Below, piece after piece: positions 1 to 11,600 of a stretch of 64,000 bases of DNA. The stretch lies in contig NZ_ATMR01000060.1 in NCBI RefSeq assembly GCF_000427335.1, positions 1 through 64,000 of the forward strand, in the 5' to 3' direction. Position 1 is the stretch's first letter, and every line of letters starts with the position of its first letter. Made by a program: the position numbers and the translations under genes. The notes under the pieces are model-generated. The model worked only from the letters and a program-made list of their open reading frames with translations. It was not told the origin of the DNA and searched no databases. The DNA is from Winogradskyella psychrotolerans RS-3 (GTDB lineage Bacteria; Bacteroidota; Bacteroidia; Flavobacteriales; Flavobacteriaceae).

Positions 1-1
1 G

Positions 2-70
2 GTGGTAGTTTTCGGGTGGTCTTTAGTGATCTACTTTCCAGTGTATTATTTACTTAGATTAAAGAGGTAG
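2..70 (+). CDS. C-terminal end of a membrane protein (partial)
   Basis: The frame beginning at base 2 stays open to a TAG at 68-70 and encodes a hydrophobic, aromatic-rich tail ending in YYLLRLKR, which reads as a last membrane segment followed by a short basic cytoplasmic end. The gene starts outside the window. It is followed by a hairpin with a T tract that would serve as its terminator. The fragment is too short to name a family, and the reading frame is inferred only from its composition and its position before the terminator. Confidence 0.4.
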   Translation: MVVFGWSLVIYFPVYYLLRLKR

Positions 71-110
71 AATACCGAAGTAAATTAAAAGTTTAGAATT
101 AACAATAATA

Positions 111-146
111 AAAAAGCGTACTAAATAATATTAGACGCTTTTTTTA
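111..146. terminator. Bidirectional rho-independent terminator
   Basis: The left arm AAAAAGCGT pairs with the right arm ACGCTTTTT around an AT-rich loop. A tract gives T runs on both strands, so it can end both the rightward partial gene ending at 70 and the leftward gene ending at 163. Confidence 0.7.
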
Positions 147-162
147 TACTATAATTTGAAAT

Positions 163-600
163 TTAAAACCAAAGATTCCATGGAATCATATATAAGACAC
201 AAGCTAAAGCCAATGTGTAATAAATAGCCAATAGCTTAAATTTTGGCTTAGAAGTCAATTTCTTTTTGTGTTTAGAATAGCCTATTGTAACTAAAGCAAC
301 AGCAATAATCATGGCGAAAGGATGCTCTATAATTAATTTTCTCAATCCTGAATTTTTCATCACTTCTCCCATACCCCCAACTTGCTCAATCACTGAGAAA
401 TAATCCTTGGTGAAATACAATATAATACCAATGAGTAATTGAATATGCATTGTAATTAATGCGAATAATGAAATTCTAAAATCTTTTGCATCGAATTCCT
501 TGTCTCCAAAAAACTTAATTAATGCGTTAAATGTAGCAAGTACTAATACTAAAAGTACTAGATAGGCCCATTTTGAATGTATAAACTGTACGGTTTCCAT
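163..600 (-). CDS. Small four-helix membrane protein, function unknown
   Basis: The preferred start is the ATG at 600 (METVQFIHSKWAYLV), giving 145 aa. An upstream in-frame ATG at 636 would add 12 residues without a homology reason. The protein has four hydrophobic segments, roughly residues 10-28, 40-62, 92-106 and 120-140, with a GG-containing loop and a KHKKK basic loop between helices 3 and 4. Similar short proteins are widespread in flavobacteria and, as I recall, carry misleading names such as ribosomal protein L27 or cytochrome B. Nothing visible supports either name. It stands alone and is convergent with the partial gene at the left edge. Confidence 0.7.
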   Translation of the reverse strand: METVQFIHSKWAYLVLLVLVLATFNALIKFFGDKEFDAKDFRISLFALITMHIQLLIGIILYFTKDYFSVIEQVGGMGEVMKNSGLRKLIIEHPFAMIIAVALVTIGYSKHKKKLTSKPKFKLLAIYYTLALACVLYMIPWNLWF

Positions 601-1102
601 AATTAAAAATAATTTTAAGATTGTAAAAATACACATTAGAATTTTACATGGAGAATAATTTAATTATTTAGTAAAAAAAGAACAGGTTTAATTTTGAATT
701 TTATAATGTGAATATCGTTTTAATGGAGGTTATCCGGAAATGTTACTTAATGGCAAGCTTATTATTTTTTCTGTTTTGTACTTAGTAGTCATTTTATAGT
801 TTTAGAACTCAAGAGCACTTTAGATTTTAATATAATGTTTGCATTTTTCTGTTTATTCTAAGGATTCATAAAATTAAAAACCGGTCATAATACTACACTC
901 TCTAATTTTACTTCGACTATGATATAATTACTTTATGAAATCTATTTCTAAACTTTTCTCAATTTTATACACGTTTTTTTATTTAACCCGTAAAATTTAT
1001 GATAATAATAGCATCAAAAACAGATGACCTCATTAATATCTTGTGAACATTTGAATAAGTTTACAGTCGTTTTTTTTAAAATAACAAATTTAACGTTGTG
1101 TT
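601..1102. other. AT-rich intergenic region without a recognised gene
   Basis: About 500 bases separate the leftward membrane protein gene from the adhesin promoter region. Both strands are rich in stops. The longest ATG frame I see (935-1027) would encode only 30 residues with no recognisable feature. No RNA gene, repeat or convincing terminator was seen. Confidence 0.5.
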
Positions 1103-1189
1103 AACTATACATGAACTATACATTGGGTGATTTTGCTGTTCTTTTTGCAATAAAACTATAATTATTGCACAATGTTATATATATATTTG
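1103..1189 (+). promoter_or_regulatory. Tandem 10-mer operator and promoter box of the first adhesin gene
   Basis: AACTATACAT occurs at 1103-1112 and again at 1114-1123, so the repeats lie on the same face of the helix with an 11-bp period. A TATATTTG sequence at 1182-1189 fits the Bacteroidetes TAnnTTTG promoter box. The same arrangement (repeats, 57 instead of 58 bases, identical box) lies before the paralogous gene at 5.7 kb. I see no clear upstream TTG element. The conserved spacing is direct evidence; the role as an activator or repressor site is inference. Confidence 0.55.
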
Positions 1190-1231
1190 AGCGTGTTAGA
1201 CAGTTTCTAATTAACCTGTTAATCAATTTTT

Positions 1232-3234
1232 ATGAACATACTAAACAAATTTTTGGGTCTTAAAGTAATTATAACTTTATGTGTTTTTCTTTTTCAAATG
1301 GAGTAAATGCACAATTAGGTTTCTGTTCAGGGAATTCTGGGGATCCTATTTTTTCCGAAGACTTTGGGACGGGTACAATTAATTCAGTCTTACCAGAAGG
1401 TACAACAACTTATTATTATACAGATGGATTTCCAGATGATGGGTTTTATACGCTAGGGAATGGTTCTTTTGGAAATGGGTTTGATTGGCATCAGGTAGAA
1501 GATCATACACCTAATGATACTGACGGGAAATTTTTAATGGTAAATGCTGGCTTCAGTGCCGGTGAATTTTATAGAACAACAATTTCAGGATTGTGTGAAG
1601 CTACGACTTATGAGTTTTCAGCATGGTTACTTAATTTAGTTAAAATACCAGGCTTCTGTCATGATTTAGGTATAGAGATTCCTTTTGATGTTCGTTTTCA
1701 AATTTGGGATAGTACAGATACTAATTTGTTAGCAAGTGGAGATACAGGTGATGTTTATGGTGCAGCGGATCCAACTTGGGAACAGTATGGTTTAGTATTT
1801 CAAACATTAGCCGGTCAAGATGAGGTAATTCTTAAAATGATTAATAATGGTGATGGTGGTTGTGGTAACGATTTAGCTATCGATGATATTGAGCTTAAAA
1901 CGTGTGGAGATATCGTAGTTGTTACTGATGACGTAGATGATACGTCGGCAGACATTTGTAATAGTGACACACCTTTTTCATTAACCTTAACGGCTACACC
2001 AGACTATGCTGTATTTACTTCTCATTTTTATCAATGGCAAGAAAGTAACGATGGCATTACATGGATAGATATTGCAGGTGAAACAAATCAAACGCTTGTC
2101 GCTTTAGTAACAGCGTCCTCATTTTATAGAACGAAGATTGCTGAAATAGCAACGAATTTAGATAATGACCAATGTTTATTATTCTCTGATGCTTTTGAGA
2201 TAACAGTCAATGCAAATCCAAATGCACCTATAGGTAATGGAGATATGCCATTTATTTGTAATATAAGCGAAACGCAATTATCTGTTACAGTGCCATCAAA
2301 TATAGAAGTGAATTGGTATGACAACGCTGTTGGAGGTAACCTTTTACAAGCTAGTAGTCTTACTTATACAACAACAGCATTGGGTACATATTACGCTGAA
2401 GCTCTAGATACTATAACGGGTTGTGTCTCTACATCTAGAACAGCGGTAATTGCGATAAGTGCTGTACCTGAATCACCTATTAGTGATGGTGATGTAGATT
2501 TTAATTGTAATTTTAATGAAGCTACTCTATACGTTTCTGTTCCAGCAGGAGTGACTGTAAATTGGTATGATAATGCTGTAGGAGGAAACCTGTTATTAGG
2601 TAATAGTCTTAGTTATACTGCTGCTATAGAAGGCACCTATTATGCGGAAGCCGTAGATGATATTACGGGTTGTATTTCTAATGCCAGAACAGCAGTTAAT
2701 ACAAGTATATTTGCGCCAAATGAACCAATGAGCGATGGTGATGTTGATTACGATTGCGTAACTCAAGGAGCTGTATTGTCGGTTAGCGTACCATCAGGGA
2801 TTACTGTAAATTGGTACGATTCAGAAGTAGGAGGAACTTTAGTACTTGCCAATAGCACAACATATTCGATGAGCGATCAAGAAATATATTATGCTGAAGC
2901 AGTTAATGATCTTACAGGATGTATTTCAGGTTTTAGAACTTCGGTAAGTATTTCTGTAGACTCAGGACCTCAAGATTGTTTTATACCTCAAGGGATATCT
3001 CCAGGTGTTTCTCCAGGTCAAAACGATAACTTTGACCTAAGTAATTTTGATGTTTCTAAAATAGAAATCTACAATAGGTATGGTACTTTAGTATATTCAC
3101 AAAAGAACTACAGCGACGAATGGGAAGGTCAAAGTAATAAAGGAGATGAATTACCTGTAGGTACATATTTCTATACCATGGTTTATGATGGAGGCACAAA
3201 AACTCATAGCAGTTGGATCTATATTAACAGATAA
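1232..3234 (+). CDS. Secreted T9SS type B adhesin-like protein with Ig-like repeats; signal peptide frameshifted
   Basis: The long open frame runs from 1279 to 3234 (651 aa). An ATG at 1232 opens a typical signal peptide in another frame (MNILNKFLGLKVIITLCVFLF). Adding one T in the T tracts at 1284-1294 joins it to SNGVNA-QLGFC, restoring hydrophobic core and cleavage site. After the signal come a jelly-roll-like N domain (about 200 residues, ending GGCGNDLAIDDI) and three Ig-like modules, each with NWYD, a YYAEA-type motif and TGC. The last 80 or so residues are a gliding-motility/CHU_C type B sorting domain (EIYNRYGTLVYS, then DEWEGQSN, then PVGTYFYTMVY). Such proteins cross the outer membrane through the type IX system. 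It is a paralogue of the 5.7-kb gene and converges with pbpC. Ligand unknown. Confidence 0.85.
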
Positions 3235-3263
3235 TGATATAACCTTCTTTGCTGGTACATATT

Positions 3264-5613
3264 TTATTCTGAAATTGTAATATGATGTTTTAGTTCATTT
3301 CCTAATTCATCTACAATGGTAATAACATGCTTACCAGGTTGAGGTAAAACAGCTAAATCATGTATATCTTTAGTGCTGCCAATATATTGGCTATCTATAT
3401 ACCAATGTATTTCTAGTTCTGGTTTAGAGTGTGCGACTTTTAATATTAATTCATTGGTTTTTCCATCAAAACCTTTAGGAAGATAAATAGTACTTTGTTG
3501 GTTGGGGTAAATGAATTCCATGTTAACCCCAGAAGATTCAGTACAATCTATTCTAAACGGTGGTAATGGTTTGTAAAATGGATTTTTATTCTTGTAATAA
3601 TAAGCTTGAAGCGGAGGTAATACAAACCAAGATTTGTTAGTAATATTTGAAATGTCTTCGCAAGATGAATTTACCTGATAGTGTTCTGAAGCATTCAAGT
3701 GTACTAATTTATGAAACGGGCAAGGTTCTGTTTTCTTACCACTGGCTTGTATGTATTTCATTTCTGTAACATCACAAACTGAAGACGCTCTATAACCACT
3801 TTTTTTACAGATGCTAACCTCAAGCATCTCATCATAGGGTTTGGCAAACCAATCACTTTTAGGCAACAAATCAAAAACATCAAACATAATAGGTGCAGCC
3901 GTTTGTACACCAACCAAACCTGGCCGGCCTTCACCATCGGCATTACCAACCCAAACACCAACCACATAATCCTTTGTTGTACCAATTGCCCAAGCATCTC
4001 TAAATCCAAAACTTGTTCCTGTTTTCCATGCGATTTCTTGTGAAGAATCATAGTAATTCCAACTTTCATCGCTTTCTGGTCGGTTCACTTGTTTCATGCT
4101 TTCAAAGGTTAAAAAGATGGAAGCGGCATCAAAAACTCCTTTCTCGGATGTTAGCTTTCCGAAGTCAACAGTTTGATTAGAATTATAAATAGGTTGAGAA
4201 AACTCATTTGTAAAATACTGACTAGAGTTGCTGTTAAAATGATTTAATGTCGATGCCATTGCAGCATAACTTTTACACAAATCCCATAGGTTACTTTCTG
4301 CACCACCCAATATTAAAGATAACCCGTAATGATTGGCATTATATTTTAAGTCTTTAAGTTGAAGTGCTTTGAGATAATGATAAAATCGGTCGAGCCCAAA
4401 CTCTTGAAGCATTCTTACCATAGGAACATTCAGCGACCGTGATAACGCCTCATTGGCTTTTACAGCTCCATCATAACTTTGATTGTAATTTTCGGGTTGG
4501 TAACTTCCAAATTGTGTAGGCACATCTGCCACCAAAGTGTTGGGTAATAAATCTCCAGCATCAAGCATGGCAGCATATAAAAAGGGTTTCAAGATACTAC
4601 CTGTACTTCTGGGTTTATCAATAATATCTACACTGTTTTGATGCGTTTTGTCTGTTGGGGAATTTCCAATATAGGTGAGTACCTCTCTTGTTTTTACATC
4701 TAACACTAAAACGGAAAGATTATGAATTTCATTCTGCTTTAAGAGATTGTAATGTTGCTTTACAATCGCATTCGTTTGTTCTTGAAGTTCTATGTTAATC
4801 GTTGTTTTAATACGTTCTCCTCTGTTTTTCTTGGCTACTTTTTGAAGTAAATGTGGAGCGATTTGTGGTAGGGGATAAGGTTTTTGTGGTAAATTTTCTG
4901 CTATAGATAATTCATAGGTCAATTCATCTATGGTTCCATTTTCAAACAATTTTTTAATAATCGATTTCGTTTTTTAACAACCGTTTTTGATTCTTTCCGG
5001 GATAAATTAAGCTTGGAGCATTTGGTAATACAGCTAAAGTGGCACTTTCTGCCCAAGATAGGTTAGAGGCATTTCTGTTAAAATAACGCCAAGATGCAGC
5101 GTCGATGCCAACAACATTTCCACCAAATGGCGCATGACTGGCGTAGAGGTTTAAGATAGAGTCTTTAGACGATCTGAATTCTAATCGTGTTGCTAAAATA
5201 AGTTCTTTTAGTTTTTCAAAATAAGTCCGAGATTGTCCTTTTCTAGAAAGTCGAATGACTTGTTGTGTCAATGTGCTTCCTCCTCGTTTGACGCTACCAG
5301 AACTTAAATTGTCTTTTAAGGCTTTAACTATTGAAACCGGATTAAATCCAGGGTGTTGGTAAAAATATTCGTCTTCAAACTGAAGAATACACGTTTTAAA
5401 TTTTTCTGGAACAGTATTATTTGCCGGAAATCTCCATTGCCCATCATCTGCAATTAAGGCTCCTAACAGTTCATTTGATTGACTTGTAATAATTGTTGCC
5501 GTAGGATCTTTGAATAATTTCTTTGGTAAACAGAAATAATATACAATTAGAAGCACAAAGAGCACTACCAACGTTATTTTATTTTTCTTAAAGTACTTAT
5601 TTAAACTATACAT
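3264..5613 (-). pseudogene. pbpC: Penicillin-binding protein 1C, reading frame broken by two single-base losses
   Basis: Bifunctional peptidoglycan glycosyltransferase/transpeptidase of the inner membrane. The first frame (5613 to 4954) has a membrane anchor at about residues 13-28, the GT51 motif EDEYFYQHPG at 80-89 and RGGSTLTQQ. The second frame (4949 to 3264) has the transpeptidase motifs SILK (about residue 340 of the joined protein), SLN and KTG, then the PBP1C-specific C-terminal domain. Between them, one extra base in each of the six-base runs at 4970-4975 and 4950-4955 restores RLLKKRNRLLKKLFENG, the sequence expected of the family, and gives 783 aa. The two frames are therefore one gene, probably intact in the organism. 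The start codon overlaps the operator-like repeat of the divergent adhesin gene. PBP1C genes commonly sit beside an alpha-2-macroglobulin gene, found here 7 kb away. Confidence 0.88.
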
Positions 5614-5689
5614 GACCTATACATATCTGGTTTTTGGGCCTTTTTCGGCTAAAAGTCAAAATTAATATACAAACTTATCTATATATTTG
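5604..5689 (+). promoter_or_regulatory. Tandem 10-mer operator and promoter box of the large adhesin gene
   Basis: AACTATACAT at 5604-5613 and ACCTATACAT at 5615-5624 form an 11-bp-period direct repeat. The TATATTTG box is at 5682-5689, 57 bases further on. The arrangement matches that before the first adhesin gene. The first repeat includes the pbpC start codon on the other strand, so a protein bound here could also affect pbpC expression. Confidence 0.55.
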
Positions 5690-5692
5690 AAC

Positions 5693-8600
5693 GTGAGAAA
5701 CAATTTATTAAATCTTAAAATAATCATAATTTTTTGTATTTCTTTTTTCTCAAAAGAAGTGCATGCGCAATTAGGATTTTGTCAAGGAAATTCTGGTGAT
5801 CCAATATTTGTAGAAGATTTTGGAGCAGGAACCAGTTATATTCCACAATTGCCAGTTGGCACAACTACTTATACTTTTGTCGGATACCCAGGACCTCAAG
5901 ATGGCCAATATACAATTGGACCAGAAACATTTCATTATGGTTGGAGTATGCCTAGTGACCATACAGGTGATGTTAATGGAAAAGCATTAATTGTAAACGC
6001 AAGTTTTACTACAGGAGAATTTTACACAGCACCTATAAATGGTTTATGTGAAAATACAACATACGAATTTTCATCATGGTTATTAAATATATTACCGCTT
6101 TCAGGATGTGGAGGAAATGGTATACCTGTAAATGTACAGTTCGAAATTTGGGATAATACTAATACTAATTTATTAGCTTCTGGTGATACAGGTAATATAT
6201 ATAGTGAAGTTACACCAACATGGGAACAGTATGGATTAGTTTTTCAGACCTTACCAAATCAGACTTCTGTAATACTTAAAATGATTAATAACGGAGCTGG
6301 TGGCTGTGGTAATGATTTAGCTATTGATGATATTGTGTTTAAAAGTTGTGGAGATTTAATCGCGGTAGAAGACAGTAGTACTAATAATTCGGCTTCTATT
6401 TGTAATTCGCAAGCACCATATTCAGATGTTATTACAGCAATACCCGATTTTACCGTATTTAGTAATCATTTTTACCAATGGCAGGTAAGTACTGATGGTG
6501 TTAATTGGACTGATGTTGCTGGTGAGACAAATGCCTCTATTTCTATCTCAGGAATTACAACGAGAACCTATTACAGAACTAAAGTTGCAGAATATGCTAC
6601 CAATATAAATAATTTAGATTGTAATACATTTTCAGATATATATGAAGTATTTATTAATCCAAATCCTGTGGCTCCTACTAGTAATGGAGATATTGATTTC
6701 GACTGTATTAGTAACCAGGCAACGCTATCTGTAGCGGCTGTAAGTGGAATAATTATCAATTGGTATGATGCAGCTGTTGGTGGTACTTTAGTACAATCAA
6801 ATTCTGAATCTTATACAGCAACAGCTCCAGGAATTTACTATGCGGAGTCTGTTGATGCCATTACAGGATGTGTGTCTATAACAAGAGCTTCTATTAATGC
6901 TTCTGGCGCTACTTTTCCAGAGACTCCAGTTAGTGATGGTGATGTTAATTTTAGTTGCATAACGAATGACGCAACGCTTTCAGTTACAGTTCCAAGTGGG
7001 ATTGTTGTAAATTGGTATGATGCGCCAACGGGTGGTGCTTTATTACAATCAGATAGTATTTCGTATCTCACTGCAATGGAAGGAACATATTACGCCGAGG
7101 CTGTAAATACAGTAACAGGTTGTGTATCGTTAACAAGAGTTGGTGTGACGACATCTACTGTTTTACCAGATGCACCGATTAGTGATGGTGATGCTAATTC
7201 AGGTTGTAATTCAGATGAAGCTACATTATCTGTGACAGTCCCAAGTGGAATTATTGTAGATTGGTTTGATGCGGCAACTGCAGGAAACTTATTAGTATCT
7301 AACAGCACAACTTTGGTTGTGGATACATCAGGAACTTATTATGCACAAGCAACAGATCTAATTACAGGTTGTATTTCTGCAACGAGAACAGCTGTGAACG
7401 GAGATATTTTGACTCAAGATGTTGCTTCTTTTAATATTACGGCCACTTGTGATGGCGCTACAGTTATTATTAATGATACGTTAGGTGGAACTTTTAGTTT
7501 TAATCCTTCGCCTACAGATGGAGCAATCATAGATTCTAATACAGGAACAGTTACTAACGGAACATCAGGAGCGAGTTATACTATCGAATATGTAACATCT
7601 GGATTGTGTTCGGATACCAAAACGGAAACATTTAATGTATTAGTTGCGGATGATGCTTCATTTACAATCAATCCAACATGTGATGGTGGAGTATCAACAA
7701 TAACAGGAGATACAGGGGGTAGTTTCTCCTTTAGTCCAATGCCAACGGATGGAGCTTCAATCGATACGAATACTGGACTTATTACTGGAGGTGCCTCAGA
7801 TGCAACTTATACTCTAGAATATACAACAAGTGGTATTTGTCCTTCAACAAGTACACAATCAGTTACAGTGTATTCTGCTGTAACACCTATCGCGCCAACT
7901 CCACTAGAAGTTTGTGACGATGGTACGCCGGATGGACTTACAGTAATAGATTTAAGTTTAAAAAATGCAGAAATCACAGGAAGTAATCCTAACTATTCTA
8001 TAAGTTATTACGAGACGTTAGCAGAAGCTGAAGCTGAAACAAATGTATTGCCAATGCTTTATACCAATACTAGCAACGGTCAAATTATCTTTGCGAAAGT
8101 TAAGGATGTCAATACAGGTTGCTATGCAATTACAACTTTAGAATTATTAGTGCAACAAGCACCAATTGCTAATACTCCACAAGCTTTAATATATTGTGAT
8201 CCAGATAATGATGGTTATGGTTTGTTTACGCTTACGGATGTCAATGATGAAATAACGGGAGGTGTTACTTCAGGTCTCACGGTAACGTATCACGAGACAC
8301 AAACCAATGCTGATATTGGTGTGGATGCTATAGACACTACGGTAAGCTATAATAATATTGTGCAAAATGCTCAAATCCTTTATGTAAGAGTAGAAAGTTC
8401 AACTATAGCTACAGACTGTGCGACTATAATTTTGTTAGAGTTAATCGTTGAGCCAACACCACAGCTCGTTGATCCCACACCATTACAGGAATGTGACGAT
8501 ATATCTGCTGACGGTTATGCTACTTTTGATTTAACGAGCAAAGCATCAGAATTATTGAATGGCCAAGATCCAGCACAATATATCGTTAGCTATTATGAAA

Positions 8601-11600
8601 CAGAGGCCAATGCAGAAATAGCGAATAGTGCAATTACAAATCCATTAGCTTATGTGAATACAGACGATTTTAATCAAATTATCTGGATACGCGTTGAAGA
8701 TAATACAACGGTAGAAGGCTGTTATAAAATAACAAGTTTAGAGTTAATCGCTAACGCATTGCCTGTATTAGTAACACTAGCACCATTAGAATTATGTGAT
8801 GTTAATAATTCAGGTGATGAACAAGAAGGTTTTATTTTAGAGAATGTAAATGACGATATACTTAATGGTCAAACAGGTATAACACTAACGCATTATGAGA
8901 CACAATTGGATGCAGACAATGCGACCAACCCAATTGTAAGTCCGTATGTTAACACAAGCAATCCACAAACCATTTTTGTAAGAGCACAAAATGATATTAC
9001 AGGTTGTTACAATACCGTTACATTAACCCTTAGAGTTAACCCAATACCAACACCAGAGCCAAATCCAGATTCAATAGAAATATGTGATGTTGACAATGAC
9101 GGTTTTGGTCAGTTTGATTTAGAAATCCGTACTGTAGAAATTACAAATGGTGAATCTGATGTTGTAATTACGTACCACGAAACACAGAATGATGCAGAGA
9201 CGGGAAGTAATGCTATTGTGGGCTTGTATAATAATATTGTTGCTCATAATCAATTGATTTATGTGCGTTCAGAGAATACATTAACAGGTTGTTATAGTCT
9301 CACTCAGAATGCGCTAGAGCTTATTGTAAATCCAGCACCAGAAGTGCCCATAAATTTAGAAGCATATACAATCTGTGATAGCAATAATGATGGTTTAGCT
9401 CAATTTGATCTTACGACTAAAGATGAAGAAATCCTTAATGGTCAAGATCCGCTAAATGTGATTTTAACCTATCATATAAGTGCTGTCAATGCTGAAACGG
9501 GAACTAATCCAATCATCAATATTGTAAACTATACGAATACAGGTAATCCTCAAAATATTTACGTGCGTTTATACGACCCAATTACAGGGTGTTATGATAC
9601 AGGGCAATTTGAATTGATTGTCGCATTACCACCAGAAGCGATACAGCCGACGCAATTAAGTGAATGTGATGACTTAGGTGAGGTGCCTGGTGATGAAATA
9701 ACAGCGTTTGACCTTACGGTAAAAAACGTAGAAATTACAGGTGGGAATACCAGTTGGTCAGTGGCTTATTATGAAACCAATACAGATGCGCAAGCTCAAG
9801 AGAATGCGATACCAGACCCAACAAATTATAATAATACGTCTGTAAATGGACAAGTAGCAAATCCACAGACACTTTATGCAGTGGTTACCGATACTAATAC
9901 GGGTTGTGTAGATTTTGTAACTTTAACAATAAGAGTATTACCTAATCCAACTCCTACAGAAAGCAGTTTGTTACCAAATATAGAATTGTGTGATGACATC
10001 AATACGGGAGATGGCGTAGAGGTATTTGATCTCACGGAAAACGAAATCCTAATCCGTAACGGAGAAGCTGGAGTTACTGTAACATATTATGAGAGTGCAG
10101 ACGATGCTAATTCCGGAACAAATGAAATACCAGACCCAACACAGTACACAAATATAGAAGCTTCAGAGCAAGAAATTTATGTTAGGGTGACTAAGGATGC
10201 TACCGGTTGCTATGCCTTAGTAGATTTTACTATTGTAGTACATCCTCTACCAACAGTGGTTGCGGTAACAGATTTTATACAATGTGAATTAAATACCGAT
10301 GGCTTTGATAATTTTGACTTAACGACTAAAGACGAAGACGTATTGAACGGTCAAGACCCAACGCAGTTTATAGTGAGTTATCATGAAAATCTAGCGGATG
10401 CCGAGGCAGGAATTAACGGAATTGCCGGTTCATATACCAATCTTAGTAATCCACAACAAATCTTTGTAACCATCACCAACACTATTACGGGTTGTTCAAT
10501 TAGCACACAAAGTTTTAATATCGAAGTACAAGAAGCAGCTCAGGCCAATTCAAATATGGAACCTATTGTTTACGAAACATGTGATGACAATATGGAAACC
10601 GACGGTAATCCAGCTAATGATAGTGCTCAATTTAATTTAACCACAAGAGATGCTGAAGTCTTAGATGGCCAAGACCCACTGAATTATATCGTGACGTATT
10701 TCGCGACACAAGAAGAGGCGGATTTAAATGTAAACCCTTTACCAACATTGTATGAAAATAGCATTAATCCACAAGTGATTTATGCGAGGGTAGATAATGA
10801 CACATTAGATACAACAGGAAATGACACATCAATCTGTTATGAAGTGGCCGCATTGACGTTACAGGTAAATCCATTACCAGAATTTAATTTAGAAGATAAT
10901 TATACATTGTGTTTAAATACGAATGGAACAGAAATATTAGAACCATTAGTAATTGACACAGGTTTGTCTACAGCAGATTATACTTTTATATGGACTTATG
11001 AAGGTGCACTTATAAGCCACACAGGATCTAGTATTATGCCAACTGAAGGAGGAACTTATGCTGTATATATAACGAATATAGTCACAGGTTGTGAAAATGA
11101 AGATTCAACATTAGTGATAGAAAGTGAACCACCAAGTTTAACTATAGAACTAGTAACACAAGCTTTTGCCGATAATCATGTTTTAGAAGCTTTAGCTATA
11201 GGAATTGGTGTTTATGAATACAGTTTAGACGGAGGGCCTTGGCAAGATGAAGGAACATTTACGAACGTATCAGCTGGAGACCATGAAATCACAGCAAGAG
11301 ACAAGAATGGCTGTGGCTTAACGGTTACATCAAAGTTTATTATCGATTACCCGCTGTATTTTACTCCAAATGGAGATGGTAATAATGAGACTTGGAATAT
11401 TGAAGGAATTGGTAGTAATGCTATAATTTACATATTTGACCGTTACGGCAAGTTATTAAAGCAACTAAGTCCGGATGGAGAAGGTTGGAACGGAACATTC
11501 AACGGTAATGCGATGCCAACAAGCGACTATTGGTTTACAGTAGAATATGACGAGCCTAGTAGTGGTGTTCGTAAAGAGTTTAGAGCTCATTTTTCTTTAA

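Noticed and set aside
935..1027. 30-residue ATG frame in the long intergenic region
   Set aside because: Too short, no signal or conserved feature, and no promoter or terminator placed around it.
3758..4069. 103-residue minus-strand frame inside pbpC
   Set aside because: It is another frame of the transpeptidase domain and covers the KTG motif region, so it is a shadow.
7888..10890. Repeat array considered as a possible DNA repeat or CRISPR-like structure
   Set aside because: Units are about 300 bases, in frame, similar only at the protein level, and lack constant short repeats with unique spacers.
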